Positions 21,239 through 29,699 of a stretch of 64,000 bases of DNA are shown here, piece after piece. The stretch is from Dyella amyloliquefaciens (GTDB taxonomy: Bacteria > Pseudomonadota > Gammaproteobacteria > Xanthomonadales > Rhodanobacteraceae). The notes beneath the pieces were generated by a model. The model worked only from the letters and a program-made list of their open reading frames with translations. It did no database searches and had not been told where the DNA came from. Position numbers and translations under genes: made by a program. Within the stretch, counting starts at the first letter, position 1, and every line of letters starts with the position of its first letter. The stretch spans positions 62,001-126,000 of the forward strand of contig NZ_SAYT01000009.1 in the NCBI RefSeq assembly GCF_004296575.1, given 5' to 3'.

Positions 21239-22330
21239 ATGGCCGAATCCTTCCTTCCACCGCAGGCTCTCAAGGGCCGGGGCGCCGCTTCCAATCCCGA
21301 GGGGCGCTTCGAGTCGATCCGGCACCACGCCGAGGACGATGGCTGGCAGAGCCTGTTGCTGGACGAAGCGGCGCCGCGCCCGTGCACGGAAGTGACCGAG
21401 GAACGTGCGCGCAGCGTCATCACGCGCAACGATTCGCCGGACATCCATTTCAACCAGGCGCTCAACCCGTATCGGGGTTGCGAGCATGGCTGCATTTATT
21501 GTTTTGCGCGCCCCTCGCATAGCTACCTCAATCTGTCGCCGGGGCTGGATTTCGAAACCAAGCTGCGCGCGAAGAGCAACCTGGCCGAGGTGCTGCGGCA
21601 TGAGCTGGCGCGTCGCAACTACGTGGCCAGCCCAATCAACATCGGCAGCAACACCGATCCCTACCAGCCCATCGAGCGCCGTTGGAAACTGACGCGCGCG
21701 GCGTTGGAAGTGTTGGCCGAGTGCCGTCATCCGTGCACCATCGTCACCAAGAACGCGATGGTCGAGCGCGACCTGGACATCCTCGCGCCCATGGCGCGCG
21801 AAAACCTGGTGCAGGTGTTCGTGTCGATCAATTCGCTCGACAATCACCTCGCCGCAAAGCTTGAGCCGCGGGCGAGCGCGCCGCATCGGCGCATCAAGGC
21901 GATTCGCACCTTGGCCGATGCCGGCGTGCCGGTAGGCGTGCTGGTGGCACCGATCATTCCCGCACTCAACGACCGTGACCTGGAAGCGGTGCTTGAGCAG
22001 GCCGCCGATGCGGGCGCGCGTTGCGCCGGTTACACCACGCTGCGCCTGCCGTACGAACTGAAGGCGCTGTTCCGCGAATGGCTGGCCTTGCATGTACCTC
22101 AACGTGCGGCTCATGTGATGAGCCTGGTGCAGCAGATGCACGGCGGCCGCGATTACGACAGCGACTTCACCACCCGCATGCGCGGGCAGGGGGTATTCGC
22201 CGAATTGATACGCCGCCGCTTCGATGTGGCTTGTCGCAAGCACGGCTTTGGCCGCGCCCGCGAGCTGTGGCTCGACACCTCGAAGTTCGTGCCGCCGCGC
22301 GAGCCGTCGCCGCAGGGCCAATTGTTCTGA
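21239..22330 (+). CDS. PA0069-family radical SAM protein
   Basis: A 363-residue radical S-adenosylmethionine enzyme. The iron-sulfur triad is in NPYRGCEHGCIYCFAR (CxxxCxxC), followed by INIGSNTDPYQPIERRWKLTR and NAMVERDLDILAPM. The N-terminal half resembles the spore-photoproduct-lyase/SplB-related group annotated as the PA0069 family; its reaction is not established. Upstream is the patatin-like gene and downstream a separate promoter region, so it is probably a single transcription unit. The long frame has no better internal start. Confidence 0.9.
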   Translation: MAESFLPPQALKGRGAASNPEGRFESIRHHAEDDGWQSLLLDEAAPRPCTEVTEERARSVITRNDSPDIHFNQALNPYRGCEHGCIYCFARPSHSYLNLSPGLDFETKLRAKSNLAEVLRHELARRNYVASPINIGSNTDPYQPIERRWKLTRAALEVLAECRHPCTIVTKNAMVERDLDILAPMARENLVQVFVSINSLDNHLAAKLEPRASAPHRRIKAIRTLADAGVPVGVLVAPIIPALNDRDLEAVLEQAADAGARCAGYTTLRLPYELKALFREWLALHVPQRAAHVMSLVQQMHGGRDYDSDFTTRMRGQGVFAELIRRRFDVACRKHGFGRARELWLDTSKFVPPREPSPQGQLF

Positions 22331-22455
22331 ACATTCGCCCGAAAGGGTTGGGTAAAGCCAACAAAAAAGCCCTTTACACATAGGTCTGTTGCGCGAAAAT
22401 CAGAGGTGTCCAGACTGACCGGTGTCGCTTGTGGCGACTTACCGGAGATACCTCG
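22331..22455. promoter_or_regulatory. Control region before the helical-protein/regulator pair
   Basis: A short AT-richer gap with a TTTACA hexamer at about 22373 and a hairpin GTCGC-TTGTG-GCGAC near 22425-22439, just before the GGAGA ribosome binding site. It is the only plausible place for a promoter and for autoregulation by the downstream four-cysteine regulator. No operator could be proven. Confidence 0.35.
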
Positions 22456-23118
22456 ATGAAGACCAGGATGTGGTTCCTTGCACTCGCCGGCGCCTGCGCG
22501 ACCGCCGGCATCGCCGCGACAGCCCAGGCCTCGCACGACATGGCCGCGATGGCCCAGGCGGCACCCGCCGCCGCGCCCGTTCCCGCTCCCAAGCTGCAGG
22601 CCGCGATGCGCTCGTTGTGGCATGGCCATGTGGTTCATACGCGCGAATACGCGATGGCCGTGCATGCGCATGACACGGCCAAGGCCAAGGCCGCCGAAGA
22701 CGCCGTGGTGGCGAATGCCAAGCAGATTGCCGATGCCGTCGGCGGTTTCTACGGCAAGCCGGCAGGCGAGCAGACGCTGCAGTTGCTGGCGGGGCACTGG
22801 GCGGGCGTGAAGGCGCTCACCGATGCCGCGGCAGCGAAGGACACCGCTGGTGAACAGAAGGCCATGGCCGACCTCAACACTAATGTCACCGCGATCGCCA
22901 AGTTCTTCTCCGGTGCCAATCCCAACCTGCCGGAGAATGCGGTGCAGAGCTTGTTCGCGGCCCATGTGGCGCATCATGCCTCGCAGATCAGCCAGATCAT
23001 GAGCGGTGACACCAAGGGCGAGCAGGTCACCTGGACGCAGATGCAGGCACACATGAACACCATTGCGGACGCACTGGCGAGCGGCATCGCCAAGCAGTTC
23101 CCGGACAAGGCAAGCTGA
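22456..23118 (+). CDS. Secreted four-helix-bundle protein, function unknown
   Basis: A 220-residue exported protein with a Sec signal (MWFLALAGACATAGIAATAQA), then an Ala/Pro linker and four predicted helices. Recognisable blocks are LWHGHVVHTREYAMAVHA, VGGFYGKPAGEQTLQLLAGHW, IAKFFSGANPNLPENAVQSLFAAHV and the ending GIAKQFPDKAS. These match a widespread uncharacterised bacterial family I know by the pattern LWxxHVxWTR ... FLSGANPNWP ... IxKQFPDK. Conserved histidines and a helical fold would suit metal or small-ligand binding, but that is speculation. The ATG at 22456 has GGAGA upstream. The regulator gene follows after two bases. Confidence 0.7.
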   Translation: MKTRMWFLALAGACATAGIAATAQASHDMAAMAQAAPAAAPVPAPKLQAAMRSLWHGHVVHTREYAMAVHAHDTAKAKAAEDAVVANAKQIADAVGGFYGKPAGEQTLQLLAGHWAGVKALTDAAAAKDTAGEQKAMADLNTNVTAIAKFFSGANPNLPENAVQSLFAAHVAHHASQISQIMSGDTKGEQVTWTQMQAHMNTIADALASGIAKQFPDKAS

Positions 23119-23120
23119 CG

Positions 23121-23780
23121 ATGACGGCGCTCAGGCAACTCGGTGGTACCCAGCAACGGCTGTTGCGGCAATTGCTGATGGCAAGCGAGGGCGCCACGGT
23201 GGAATCACTGTGCGAACAACTGCGCATCAGCCATAACGCCGTGCGCCAGCACCTGAGCGCCCTGATCGCCCGCGATGTGGTGGAACGCGCGCAGTCGCGA
23301 CCGAGCGGTGGCAGGCCGGTGGCCTGCTATCGCCTCACCGAAGCGGGGCGTGCCTTGTTTCCGCGCAACTACGGCAGCATCGCGACGGCGTTGCTGGCGC
23401 AACTGCAGGATCGCCTCGGTGATGCGGGCATGGAACAGGTGTTGCGCGATCTCGGTCGTAGCCTTGGCAACCAGGAAGTGGCGCCCGGCGCCGATACACC
23501 CGCTGAGGAAGTGGTGCGATCGCTCGCGCAGAAACTCGATGCACTCGGCTACGAAGCCGTCGCCGCCCGGCATGGCGAGGAGTGGCAGGTCGAGGCCTTC
23601 AATTGCGTATTCCATGCGCTGGCGCAGCAGCACCCGCAGGTGTGCAAGTTCGATCTGTCCTATATGGAAGCCGCGACTGGCCGACGCGTGCACCACATGG
23701 AATGCATCGTGCGCGGCGGACACGTGTGCCGCTTTCGCCTGGGCACCTTGCTGATCGACGAAGCCAAGGCCAAGCGCTGA
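23121..23780 (+). CDS. Winged-helix regulator with four-cysteine domain, SufR-like
   Basis: A 219-residue transcription factor. The N-terminal winged helix (residues ~10-75: ASEGATVESLCEQLRISHNAVRQHLSALIARDVV, then GRPVACYRLTEAGRALF) resembles ArsR/DeoR-type domains. The C-terminal half carries Cys162, Cys175, Cys195 and Cys203 (Cx12C, x19, Cx7C) in NCVFHALAQQHPQVC and MECIVRGGHVCRF. That layout is typical of SufR-like regulators that bind a [4Fe-4S] cluster, so redox or iron sensing is a reasonable inference. It starts two bases after the secreted helical protein and is surely co-transcribed with it. Confidence 0.75.
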   Translation: MTALRQLGGTQQRLLRQLLMASEGATVESLCEQLRISHNAVRQHLSALIARDVVERAQSRPSGGRPVACYRLTEAGRALFPRNYGSIATALLAQLQDRLGDAGMEQVLRDLGRSLGNQEVAPGADTPAEEVVRSLAQKLDALGYEAVAARHGEEWQVEAFNCVFHALAQQHPQVCKFDLSYMEAATGRRVHHMECIVRGGHVCRFRLGTLLIDEAKAKR

Positions 23781-23789
23781 CGAGTGGCT

Positions 23790-23821
23790 AAAAAAAGCCG
23801 CCGATGTTTCCATCGGCGGCT
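23790..23821. terminator. Bidirectional terminator
   Basis: Arms GCCGCCGATG and CATCGGCGGC around a TTTC-type loop are preceded by a run of seven A on the + strand. The T-run therefore serves transcripts arriving from the minus-strand S9 peptidase; the hairpin may also stop the + strand regulator mRNA. Confidence 0.85.
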
Positions 23822-23847
23822 CGGTGTTGCTGAAGCTGGTGAAAGGC

Positions 23848-25878
23848 TCAGCCCTTCGCCGGCAGGTACTTGTCGAACCACATCAGTGCGCGCTGCAGCA
23901 CATCGCGCTGGTGATCCGGATCGACGAAGTGATGGCCTTCGTTCGGATACACCACCAGCGAGGTCGGCACGCCCAGTGCACGCAGCGCATGCCAGTACTC
24001 GAACGACTGCGGCGCCGGGCATTCCGCGTCGCGATCGCCGACCACAATCAAGGTGGGCGTCTTCACCTGCTTGATGTAGTTGATCGCCGAGCTCTTGGCG
24101 TATACCGCCGGATCGTCGTACACCGAGGCGCCGAAGAACGGCAGCATCCACTGGTCGATCAGGTTCTGGCCGTAGTAGCTCTGCCAGTTGGCGATGCCGG
24201 CACCGGCCACCACCGCGCGGAAGCGCTGCGTCTGCGTCGGCACGAACATGCTCATGAAGCCGCCGTAGCTCCAGCCGGTGAGGCCGAGGCGCTTGTCGTC
24301 GACCGGCAGCTTCTTCTCGATGGTGTCGATGCCGGCGAGGATGTCGCGCAGGTCACCGTGGCCGAAGTCCTTGCGGTTGGCCTGCACATAGGCTTCGCCC
24401 TGGCCGAAACTGCCGCGCGGGTTCGGCATGAACACGAAGTAGCCCAGCGCCGAGAACGGCACGCCGCCGAAGCCCACGCCCGGCCAGCGCGGCATCACCG
24501 CGGCGGACGGACCGCCGTGCACGGTGACGATCATCGGGTACGACTTCTTCGGATCGTAGTTGGCCGGGTACAGCAGCCAGCCCTGCACGTGGCGGCCTTC
24601 GTTGTCCCATTCCACCGACTCGGTCTTGCCCCACGACGGCTTCAGGCCGGCATTGAGACGCGTAACGGCAGGCGGCGGCGTCTTGCCGAGTTCGCCGGCG
24701 TGGACCTCTGGCGCCGTTTCGTAAGAGCTCTGGATGAAGGCAACCTTCGTCTGGTTTGCCGACAGCGACAACGCCATCGAGTCGGTGCCGTCGTAGATGC
24801 TCGCCGGCAGCGTGAACAGCGTGGCCGACGGCTCGGCCTTGTTGCCGGTAACCGTGTACTGGGCCACTTCGCTCTGGCCGTTGCGTACCTGCGAGACCAG
24901 CATGTTCGCGTTGGCCGTCCAGGCGAACCACACCAGGGTCACCTTGGTGTCCGGCGTGAGGTTGACCGGCTCACCGCCGTTGGCGGGCACCGCGTAGATG
25001 TCGCCGCCGGTGGAGCCCTGGTCGCTCATCAGGCCGCCGATGAAGGCGATGCGCTGGCCGTCAGGCGAGAAGCGCGGCAGCGCCATCTGCAGGCCGTGCA
25101 GTGAGCCCTTCACCGTGGTCGGATCGAGCACCATGGTCGCCTTGGCATCAACCTTGGCGTCCTGCACGTAGAGCTTGGCCACCCACCAGTTGTTGTCGCC
25201 CGGCGGCGGTGCGCCCACGTAGGCAATGCGCTTGCTGTCAGGCGACCAGCTGTACTCATAGGTGTAGGTGTTGGCGTCGGTGAGCAGGCGCACCGCGCCG
25301 CCCGCGGCGTCCACCGTCGCCACGCGCTGCACTTCCAGACCATCCACGCCGATTTCGCCGGAGGCCGGCTTGGCCGCGTAGACGGCGCTGGCGCGACGGG
25401 TGCCGTTGGGCACGTAGAGGAAGCCCAGCGACTTGCCGTCCGGCGACCAGGTGAGATCGTCGCTCACGCCGGGCAGTTCGACCACGCGCTTGGGCGTGCC
25501 CTTGGCTGCCACGTCGACCACCAGCAAGTCCTTCTGCTTGCCACCGCTGGCGCAGTTGGAGATGAAGGCCAGGCGATGCGAATCCGGTGCCCACACCATG
25601 TTGCTGGAGCTGCAGCTGCCCGGCTTGCTGTCGCTGACGCGGTGCACGTCGCTGCCGTCAGCCTTCGCCACCTCGATGCCGTCCTTGCCTTCGCTGCGCA
25701 CCACCCAGGCGAGCTGCGTGCCGTCGGGCGAAAGCTGCACGGCGCTGATCTGGTGCACCTTGCCGAGCTCGGTCAGCAGCTGTTCGATGCGCGGATCGAC
25801 TTGGGTGGGTGCGGCGAACGCGGAGGGTGCCAGTGCAGCGATGAGCACGGGCAGTAGGAGACGCGTGGGCTGGGGCAT
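23848..25878 (-). CDS. S9-family prolyl oligopeptidase-type peptidase
   Basis: A 676-residue exported serine peptidase. A signal peptide (RLLLPVLIAALAPSAFA) is followed by an N-terminal beta-propeller with TolB/PD40-like blades (SPDGTQLAWVVRS, APDSHRLAFISN, SPDGKSLGFLY, SPDSKRIAYVG, SPDGQRIAFIGG). The C-terminal alpha/beta hydrolase has GWSYGG with nucleophile Ser537, a downstream GDRDAECP aspartate and the NEGHHF histidine, completing the triad. Such enzymes cleave dipeptides or acylated peptides in the periplasm. The ATG at 25878 is chosen because it starts the signal peptide. Subfamily and substrate are not decided. Confidence 0.9.
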   Translation of the reverse strand: MPQPTRLLLPVLIAALAPSAFAAPTQVDPRIEQLLTELGKVHQISAVQLSPDGTQLAWVVRSEGKDGIEVAKADGSDVHRVSDSKPGSCSSSNMVWAPDSHRLAFISNCASGGKQKDLLVVDVAAKGTPKRVVELPGVSDDLTWSPDGKSLGFLYVPNGTRRASAVYAAKPASGEIGVDGLEVQRVATVDAAGGAVRLLTDANTYTYEYSWSPDSKRIAYVGAPPPGDNNWWVAKLYVQDAKVDAKATMVLDPTTVKGSLHGLQMALPRFSPDGQRIAFIGGLMSDQGSTGGDIYAVPANGGEPVNLTPDTKVTLVWFAWTANANMLVSQVRNGQSEVAQYTVTGNKAEPSATLFTLPASIYDGTDSMALSLSANQTKVAFIQSSYETAPEVHAGELGKTPPPAVTRLNAGLKPSWGKTESVEWDNEGRHVQGWLLYPANYDPKKSYPMIVTVHGGPSAAVMPRWPGVGFGGVPFSALGYFVFMPNPRGSFGQGEAYVQANRKDFGHGDLRDILAGIDTIEKKLPVDDKRLGLTGWSYGGFMSMFVPTQTQRFRAVVAGAGIANWQSYYGQNLIDQWMLPFFGASVYDDPAVYAKSSAINYIKQVKTPTLIVVGDRDAECPAPQSFEYWHALRALGVPTSLVVYPNEGHHFVDPDHQRDVLQRALMWFDKYLPAKG

Positions 25879-26009
25879 GGACGTGCCTGTAGCGATGGAA
25901 ACCGTAAACGCTAACAGGTCACTTCCACCTCGTGTAGGCAACCCGCCATTAGTCATGCCACGGCTGCCGCTTGCCGCTCAGGAACTTGCGATGTCGCTGC
26001 CGGCGCGAC

Positions 26010-26936
26010 TCAGTGCGCGGCAATCGCCTGCTGCTGGTGCGCGGCCTGCACCGCCGCGATCTTCGCCTTGATCGCCGGCATCGCCGCCAGCGCGGCGCGT
26101 TCGCCTTCCAGGATCGCCTGATTCTTCTGTTCGAAGTCCGCCGCGCCGATCTGATTCACCTTCGGGCGTATCACGATGTCCGCGCGCGCCAGCTCCTGCT
26201 CGCCGAGCTTCTGGCCCATGATGCTGATCGACTGGCCCACGATGTTGAACATGCCCTGCGGGTTGGTGCCGTCGGCCTTGCTGGAGATATCCACGGCAAT
26301 GACCACGTCGGCGCCGAGCTGGCGCGCGGCGTCCACGGGCACCGGGCTCACCACGCCGCCGTCGATGTAATGCTTGCCGTTGATCTCCACCGGCTCGAAC
26401 ACGCCGGGCACGCTGCTGGAGGCGCGTACCGCCTGGCCGGTGTTGCCGCGCACGAACACGGTGCGCTGGCCGGTTTCGAGCTGGGTCGCCACCGCGGCGA
26501 ACGGCAGGTTGAGCTTGTCGAGCGTGCGGTTCTTCACCTGCTGGTTCACGTAGTCCTGCAGCTTCTGGCCCTGCACCACGCCGCCGGAGAACAGGCGCAC
26601 GTCGCGCAGGTTGGCCTGGTCCAGCGTGTACGCCGTCTCCTGCAACTGGAACGGATCCATGCCGCTGGCATACAGCGAACCCACCACGCTGCCCGCGCTG
26701 GTGCCCGCCACCACGTCCGGCCGGATGCCGTTGGCTTCCAGCATCTTGATCACGCCGATGTGCGCGAAACCCTTGGCCGCGCCGCCACCGAGCGCCAGAC
26801 CGATACGCAGCTTCACCACCGGCGGCGGCACCAGCGGTGCGGGCGGCGGCGTGGGCTTGGTGCTGCCGAAGCAGGCGCACAGCACGAGGCTGGCGAGCAG
26901 GGGCAGGAGCGGGCGAAAGCGGCGGATGGTGGACAT
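26010..26936 (-). CDS. Patatin-like phospholipase lipoprotein, RssA-type
   Basis: A 308-residue patatin-family hydrolase with a lipoprotein signal (LLPLLASLVLCAC; Cys22 in LCAC is the probable lipidated residue) and a Pro-rich linker. The catalytic domain has the oxyanion loop GGGAAKG (50-56), nucleophile Ser80 in GTSAGS and Asp192 in YIDGGV. It probably acts as a membrane-attached acyl hydrolase facing the periplasm. A conserved downstream block (ADVVIAVDIS) is typical of the bacterial RssA/YlbK group. It follows the S9 peptidase in position but is not overlapping. It is a second, unrelated-looking patatin in the window beside the one at 18970. Confidence 0.9.
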   Translation of the reverse strand: MSTIRRFRPLLPLLASLVLCACFGSTKPTPPPAPLVPPPVVKLRIGLALGGGAAKGFAHIGVIKMLEANGIRPDVVAGTSAGSVVGSLYASGMDPFQLQETAYTLDQANLRDVRLFSGGVVQGQKLQDYVNQQVKNRTLDKLNLPFAAVATQLETGQRTVFVRGNTGQAVRASSSVPGVFEPVEINGKHYIDGGVVSPVPVDAARQLGADVVIAVDISSKADGTNPQGMFNIVGQSISIMGQKLGEQELARADIVIRPKVNQIGAADFEQKNQAILEGERAALAAMPAIKAKIAAVQAAHQQQAIAAH

Positions 26937-27104
26937 GGCTCGTGGCGCGGTGGGTTGAATGCGACCGCCTTGAACGAAGTGGTCACTGGCGCGCGAGTGT
27001 ACGGCCGCCGAAGGGCGGCGTGCTGTCGGCGCCGGGCGCTTGTTGGGCGCTGCTCAGAAATCCGCCAGCCGGGGGAGACGGCCAGGCCGTCTCCCCTCGT
27101 GGGG

Positions 27105-28118
27105 TCAGGCAGCCGCGTCGGCTTCCACGTGGTAGTGCGTGGCCACTTCCACTTCCTTCTTCGAACCGAGGAACACCGGCACGCGCTGGTGCAGGCCGCT
27201 CGGCTGGAGCTCCATGATGCGCTCGCGACCGGTGGTGGCCGCGCCGCCCGCCTGCTCGATGATGAAGGCCATCGGGTTGGCTTCGTACATCAGGCGCAGC
27301 TTGCCGCCCTTGGACTTGATCTTGGCGTCCAGCGGATAGAAGAACACACCGCCGCGCGTGATGATGCGATGCACGTCGGCCACCATCGAGGCCACCCAGC
27401 GCATGTTGAAGTCCCTGCCGCGCGGGCCTTCCTGGCCGGCCAGCAGCTCGCCGATGTAGCGCTGCATCGGCGCTTCCCAGTGGCGCTGGTTCGACATGTT
27501 GATGGCGAACTCACCAGTCTCTTCCGGGATGCTGATGTCGCGACGGCTGAGGGTGAAGCTGCCTACTTCGCGGTCCAGCGTGAACTCGTGCGTACCGTGG
27601 CCGAAGGTCAGCACCAGCACCGTGGCCGGGCCGTAAACCACGTAGCCGGCGGCGAGCTGGGTGGTGCCCGCCTGCAGGAAGTGTTCGGCCTTGGGTTCGG
27701 TGATGCCATCCGGACAGCGCAGGACCGAGAAGATCGTGCCGACCGAGATGTTCACGTCGATGTTGGAGCTGCCGTCGAGCGGATCGAACAACAGCAGGTG
27801 GTTGCCTTTCGGGTACATGTCGGGGATCGGCTGCGGGTCTTCCATCTCCTCCGACGCGCAGGCGGCGAGCTGGCCACCCCAGGCGTTGGCTTCGAGCAGG
27901 ATCTCGTTGGAGATCACGTCCAGCTTCTTCTGCGCCTCACCCTGGATGTTGCCGGTGCCGGCCTCGCCGAGCACGCCGCCCAGGGCGCCCTTGTTGGTGG
28001 CCACCGCGATGCGCTTGCAGGCGCGCGCCACGACTTCGATCAGCAGGGACAACTCGGCATTGATGCGGCCGGCGCGTCGTTCCTCGATCAGGAACTGGAT
28101 CAGCGAGATGGACTTCAT
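27105..28118 (-). CDS. fbp: Fructose-1,6-bisphosphatase class 1
   Basis: Removes the 1-phosphate of fructose 1,6-bisphosphate in gluconeogenesis. The 337 residues match class 1 length and include SEEMEDP, the metal-binding [25 protein letters not shown], and [42 protein letters not shown] near the C-terminus. The start at 28118 ([13 protein letters not shown]) fits the family better than the longer frame. There is no clear Shine-Dalgarno. An enzyme of gluconeogenesis is consistent with a genome that also encodes acs for growth on acetate, though the genes are far apart. Confidence 0.97.
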   Translation of the reverse strand: MKSISLIQFLIEERRAGRINAELSLLIEVVARACKRIAVATNKGALGGVLGEAGTGNIQGEAQKKLDVISNEILLEANAWGGQLAACASEEMEDPQPIPDMYPKGNHLLLFDPLDGSSNIDVNISVGTIFSVLRCPDGITEPKAEHFLQAGTTQLAAGYVVYGPATVLVLTFGHGTHEFTLDREVGSFTLSRRDISIPEETGEFAINMSNQRHWEAPMQRYIGELLAGQEGPRGRDFNMRWVASMVADVHRIITRGGVFFYPLDAKIKSKGGKLRLMYEANPMAFIIEQAGGAATTGRERIMELQPSGLHQRVPVFLGSKKEVEVATHYHVEADAAA

Positions 28119-28447
28119 GACAAACCCGCAAGCGAAGGGATGCCTATTGTCCGGGCAGAACCGGCCGCTTGTCAGCTCAAAATGTGACCAGTGCATTCAT
28201 CTATATGTCATGAAACTCTTTTTGGTCGAACCAGTCGCATCAAGGCTCCCCTGTGGGAGCGCACCCTGTGCGCGACCGCGTAGCGACGCCGATACCTCGG
28301 TCCGCCGCTTGTCGCGAAACCCTCAGGCCACGCCAGCCCAGTCGCGCACAGGGTGCGCTCCCACATTACTGGCGGGTGAGCCCCTACTGACAATACGTTG
28401 GCAGCAGGGGGTCCCCACACTGACAGCCGTCAGAAGGAGGGAGTCTT
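28119..28447. other. Intergenic region with REP-like pair
   Basis: No coding sequence is visible. The centre holds REP-like copies at 28252-28277 and 28341-28365 in opposite orientation, with the CCCTGTGCGCGA variant of the core. The left end (about 28185-28235) is AT-rich and probably carries the fbp promoter. AGAAGGAGG at about 28432-28440 is the ribosome binding site of the following gene. Confidence 0.6.
28252..28365. repeat. REP-like element, inverted pair (variant core)
   Basis: The two copies read TGTGGGAGCGCACCCTGTGC at 28252 and its reverse complement form at 28341-28365. Both carry GGG and CCTG changes relative to the main family core, matching each other better than other copies, as expected for a paired mobile unit. 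Confidence 0.8.
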
Positions 28448-29065
28448 ATGCGCAACACGGTGTATTTCCTGGCGTTCGACGGCTTTGCGGACTGGCATGC
28501 GGCGCATGCGCTCTGCGAGATCCGTCGCCCCGGCGAATGGCAGTTGAAGACGGTGGGTTTTTCCCTGCAGCCGGTGCTCTCGATGGGTGGGCTGCGGGTG
28601 GTGCCCGAATTGACCCTGGAGCGGCTGGACCTGAAGCGCGCGGCGATGCTGATCGTGCCGGGCGGTTACCTGTGGGAACACGGGCACGGCGAGGAAGCGG
28701 TGGAAGCCGTCCGCCGCATCCACGCCGCCGGTGCGCCGGTGGCCGCCGTCGACAGCGGCGTGCTGGTGCTGGCGCGGGCCGGTTTGCTGGATGCCTGCCG
28801 TCATACCGGCAGCTGGCCCGGCCACATCGGCGCCCACGTGCCCGGTTATGCAGGTGCCGATCAGTTCGACCCGACTGTGCTCGCCGTCAGCGACGGCGGC
28901 ACGATCACTGCCAGCCAGCTCGGCAGCGTGGAGTTCGCCCGCGAAGTGATTCGCACGCTCGACCTCTACAGCCCCAGCGACCGCGAGCACTGGTTCCGCC
29001 TGTTCAAGCACGCCCTGCCGCCGCCCTGGTGTGCAGGCGATGCCGCCACCGCCGTGGCGGCCTGA
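28448..29065 (+). CDS. DJ-1/PfpI-family protein lacking the usual cysteine
   Basis: A 205-residue class I glutamine-amidotransferase-like protein with the DJ-1/PfpI core: VYFLAFDGFADW, the strand AAMLIVPGGYLWE and the elbow PVAAVDSGVLVLARAGLLD. In this family the elbow normally reads AICGAT, with a nucleophilic cysteine. Here Asp102-Ser103-Gly104 replaces Cys-Gly-Ala, so the classical chemistry is probably absent or altered. AGAAGGAGG lies before the ATG. It leads a run of three or four same-strand genes (small protein, GFA domain, GST). Confidence 0.8.
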   Translation: MRNTVYFLAFDGFADWHAAHALCEIRRPGEWQLKTVGFSLQPVLSMGGLRVVPELTLERLDLKRAAMLIVPGGYLWEHGHGEEAVEAVRRIHAAGAPVAAVDSGVLVLARAGLLDACRHTGSWPGHIGAHVPGYAGADQFDPTVLAVSDGGTITASQLGSVEFAREVIRTLDLYSPSDREHWFRLFKHALPPPWCAGDAATAVAA

Positions 29066-29080
29066 CGAAAGGAGGATGTC

Positions 29081-29284
29081 ATGCCGTTCCCGATTGGAAA
29101 GATCCTGATGGCCTACCGTCCGCTCTACATGCGCGGCCTGTTGATGGACGGCCAGTACAAGCTGCCTGCCACGAACCGGGAACCGGTCGCTGGCAAGCGC
29201 GAGAAAGCCCCCAGCACCGAGGTGAAGACCGAACGCATGCCCAAGGTCATCGCCAGCAAGCCCCTTCATGGAGCCCTGTCATGA
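29081..29284 (+). CDS. Small conserved-context protein, 67 residues
   Basis: A short basic protein (MPFPIGKILMAYRPLYMRGL..., Lys/Arg-rich second half) that I do not recognise. Two features argue that it is translated: a near-perfect Shine-Dalgarno AAAGGAGG at 29067-29074, seven bases before the ATG, and a stop codon overlapping the start of the next gene as ATGA. It lies between the DJ-1-like protein and the GFA-domain protein. No membrane segment, signal or cysteine is visible. Confidence 0.6.
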   Translation: MPFPIGKILMAYRPLYMRGLLMDGQYKLPATNREPVAGKREKAPSTEVKTERMPKVIASKPLHGALS

Positions 29285-29685
29285 GTCGCATCTATCACGG
29301 CAGTTGCCATTGCGGCGCCGTCCGCTTCGAGGCCGAACTGGACCTGGCTGCCGGCACCGGTCGCTGCAACTGCTCCATCTGCCGCAAGCTACGCTTCTGG
29401 GGCGCCATGGCCAAGCTTGAGACGTTCCGCCTGATCAGTGGCGAAGAGGCGCTGGTCGATTACCAGTTCAACACCCAGAGCACGCACAATCTGTTCTGCC
29501 GGCATTGCGGCGTGCACTCGTTCCATCGCGGCTATGTGGAGCAGATCGGTGGCGAATTCCTGTCCGTCAATCTTGCCTGCCTGGATGACGCCAGCGACGA
29601 GGAGTGGGCCGCCGCTCCGATCCGCTACTCCGACGGTCGCGACAACAACTGGTGGAACGCACCTGCCGTTACCAGCTATCTCTGA
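29281..29685 (+). CDS. GFA/CENP-V zinc-domain protein
   Basis: A 134-residue protein of the glutathione-dependent formaldehyde-activating (GFA) family. The two zinc sites are visible as GSCHCGAVRFEAE with CNCSICRK and FCRHCGVHSFHR. Family members bind zinc and some interact with S-hydroxymethylglutathione, but most are uncharacterised. The start overlaps the stop of the 67-residue gene (ATGA), and a GST follows 14 bases after its stop, so a thiol or aldehyde detoxification theme is plausible. Confidence 0.9.
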   Translation: MSRIYHGSCHCGAVRFEAELDLAAGTGRCNCSICRKLRFWGAMAKLETFRLISGEEALVDYQFNTQSTHNLFCRHCGVHSFHRGYVEQIGGEFLSVNLACLDDASDEEWAAAPIRYSDGRDNNWWNAPAVTSYL

Positions 29686-29699
29686 GCGGAGGCATTGCC

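Noticed and set aside
25971..28187. A 738-codon plus-strand frame over the patatin lipoprotein and fbp
   Set aside because: It spans two well-supported minus-strand genes and their gap; composition is that of a shadow frame.
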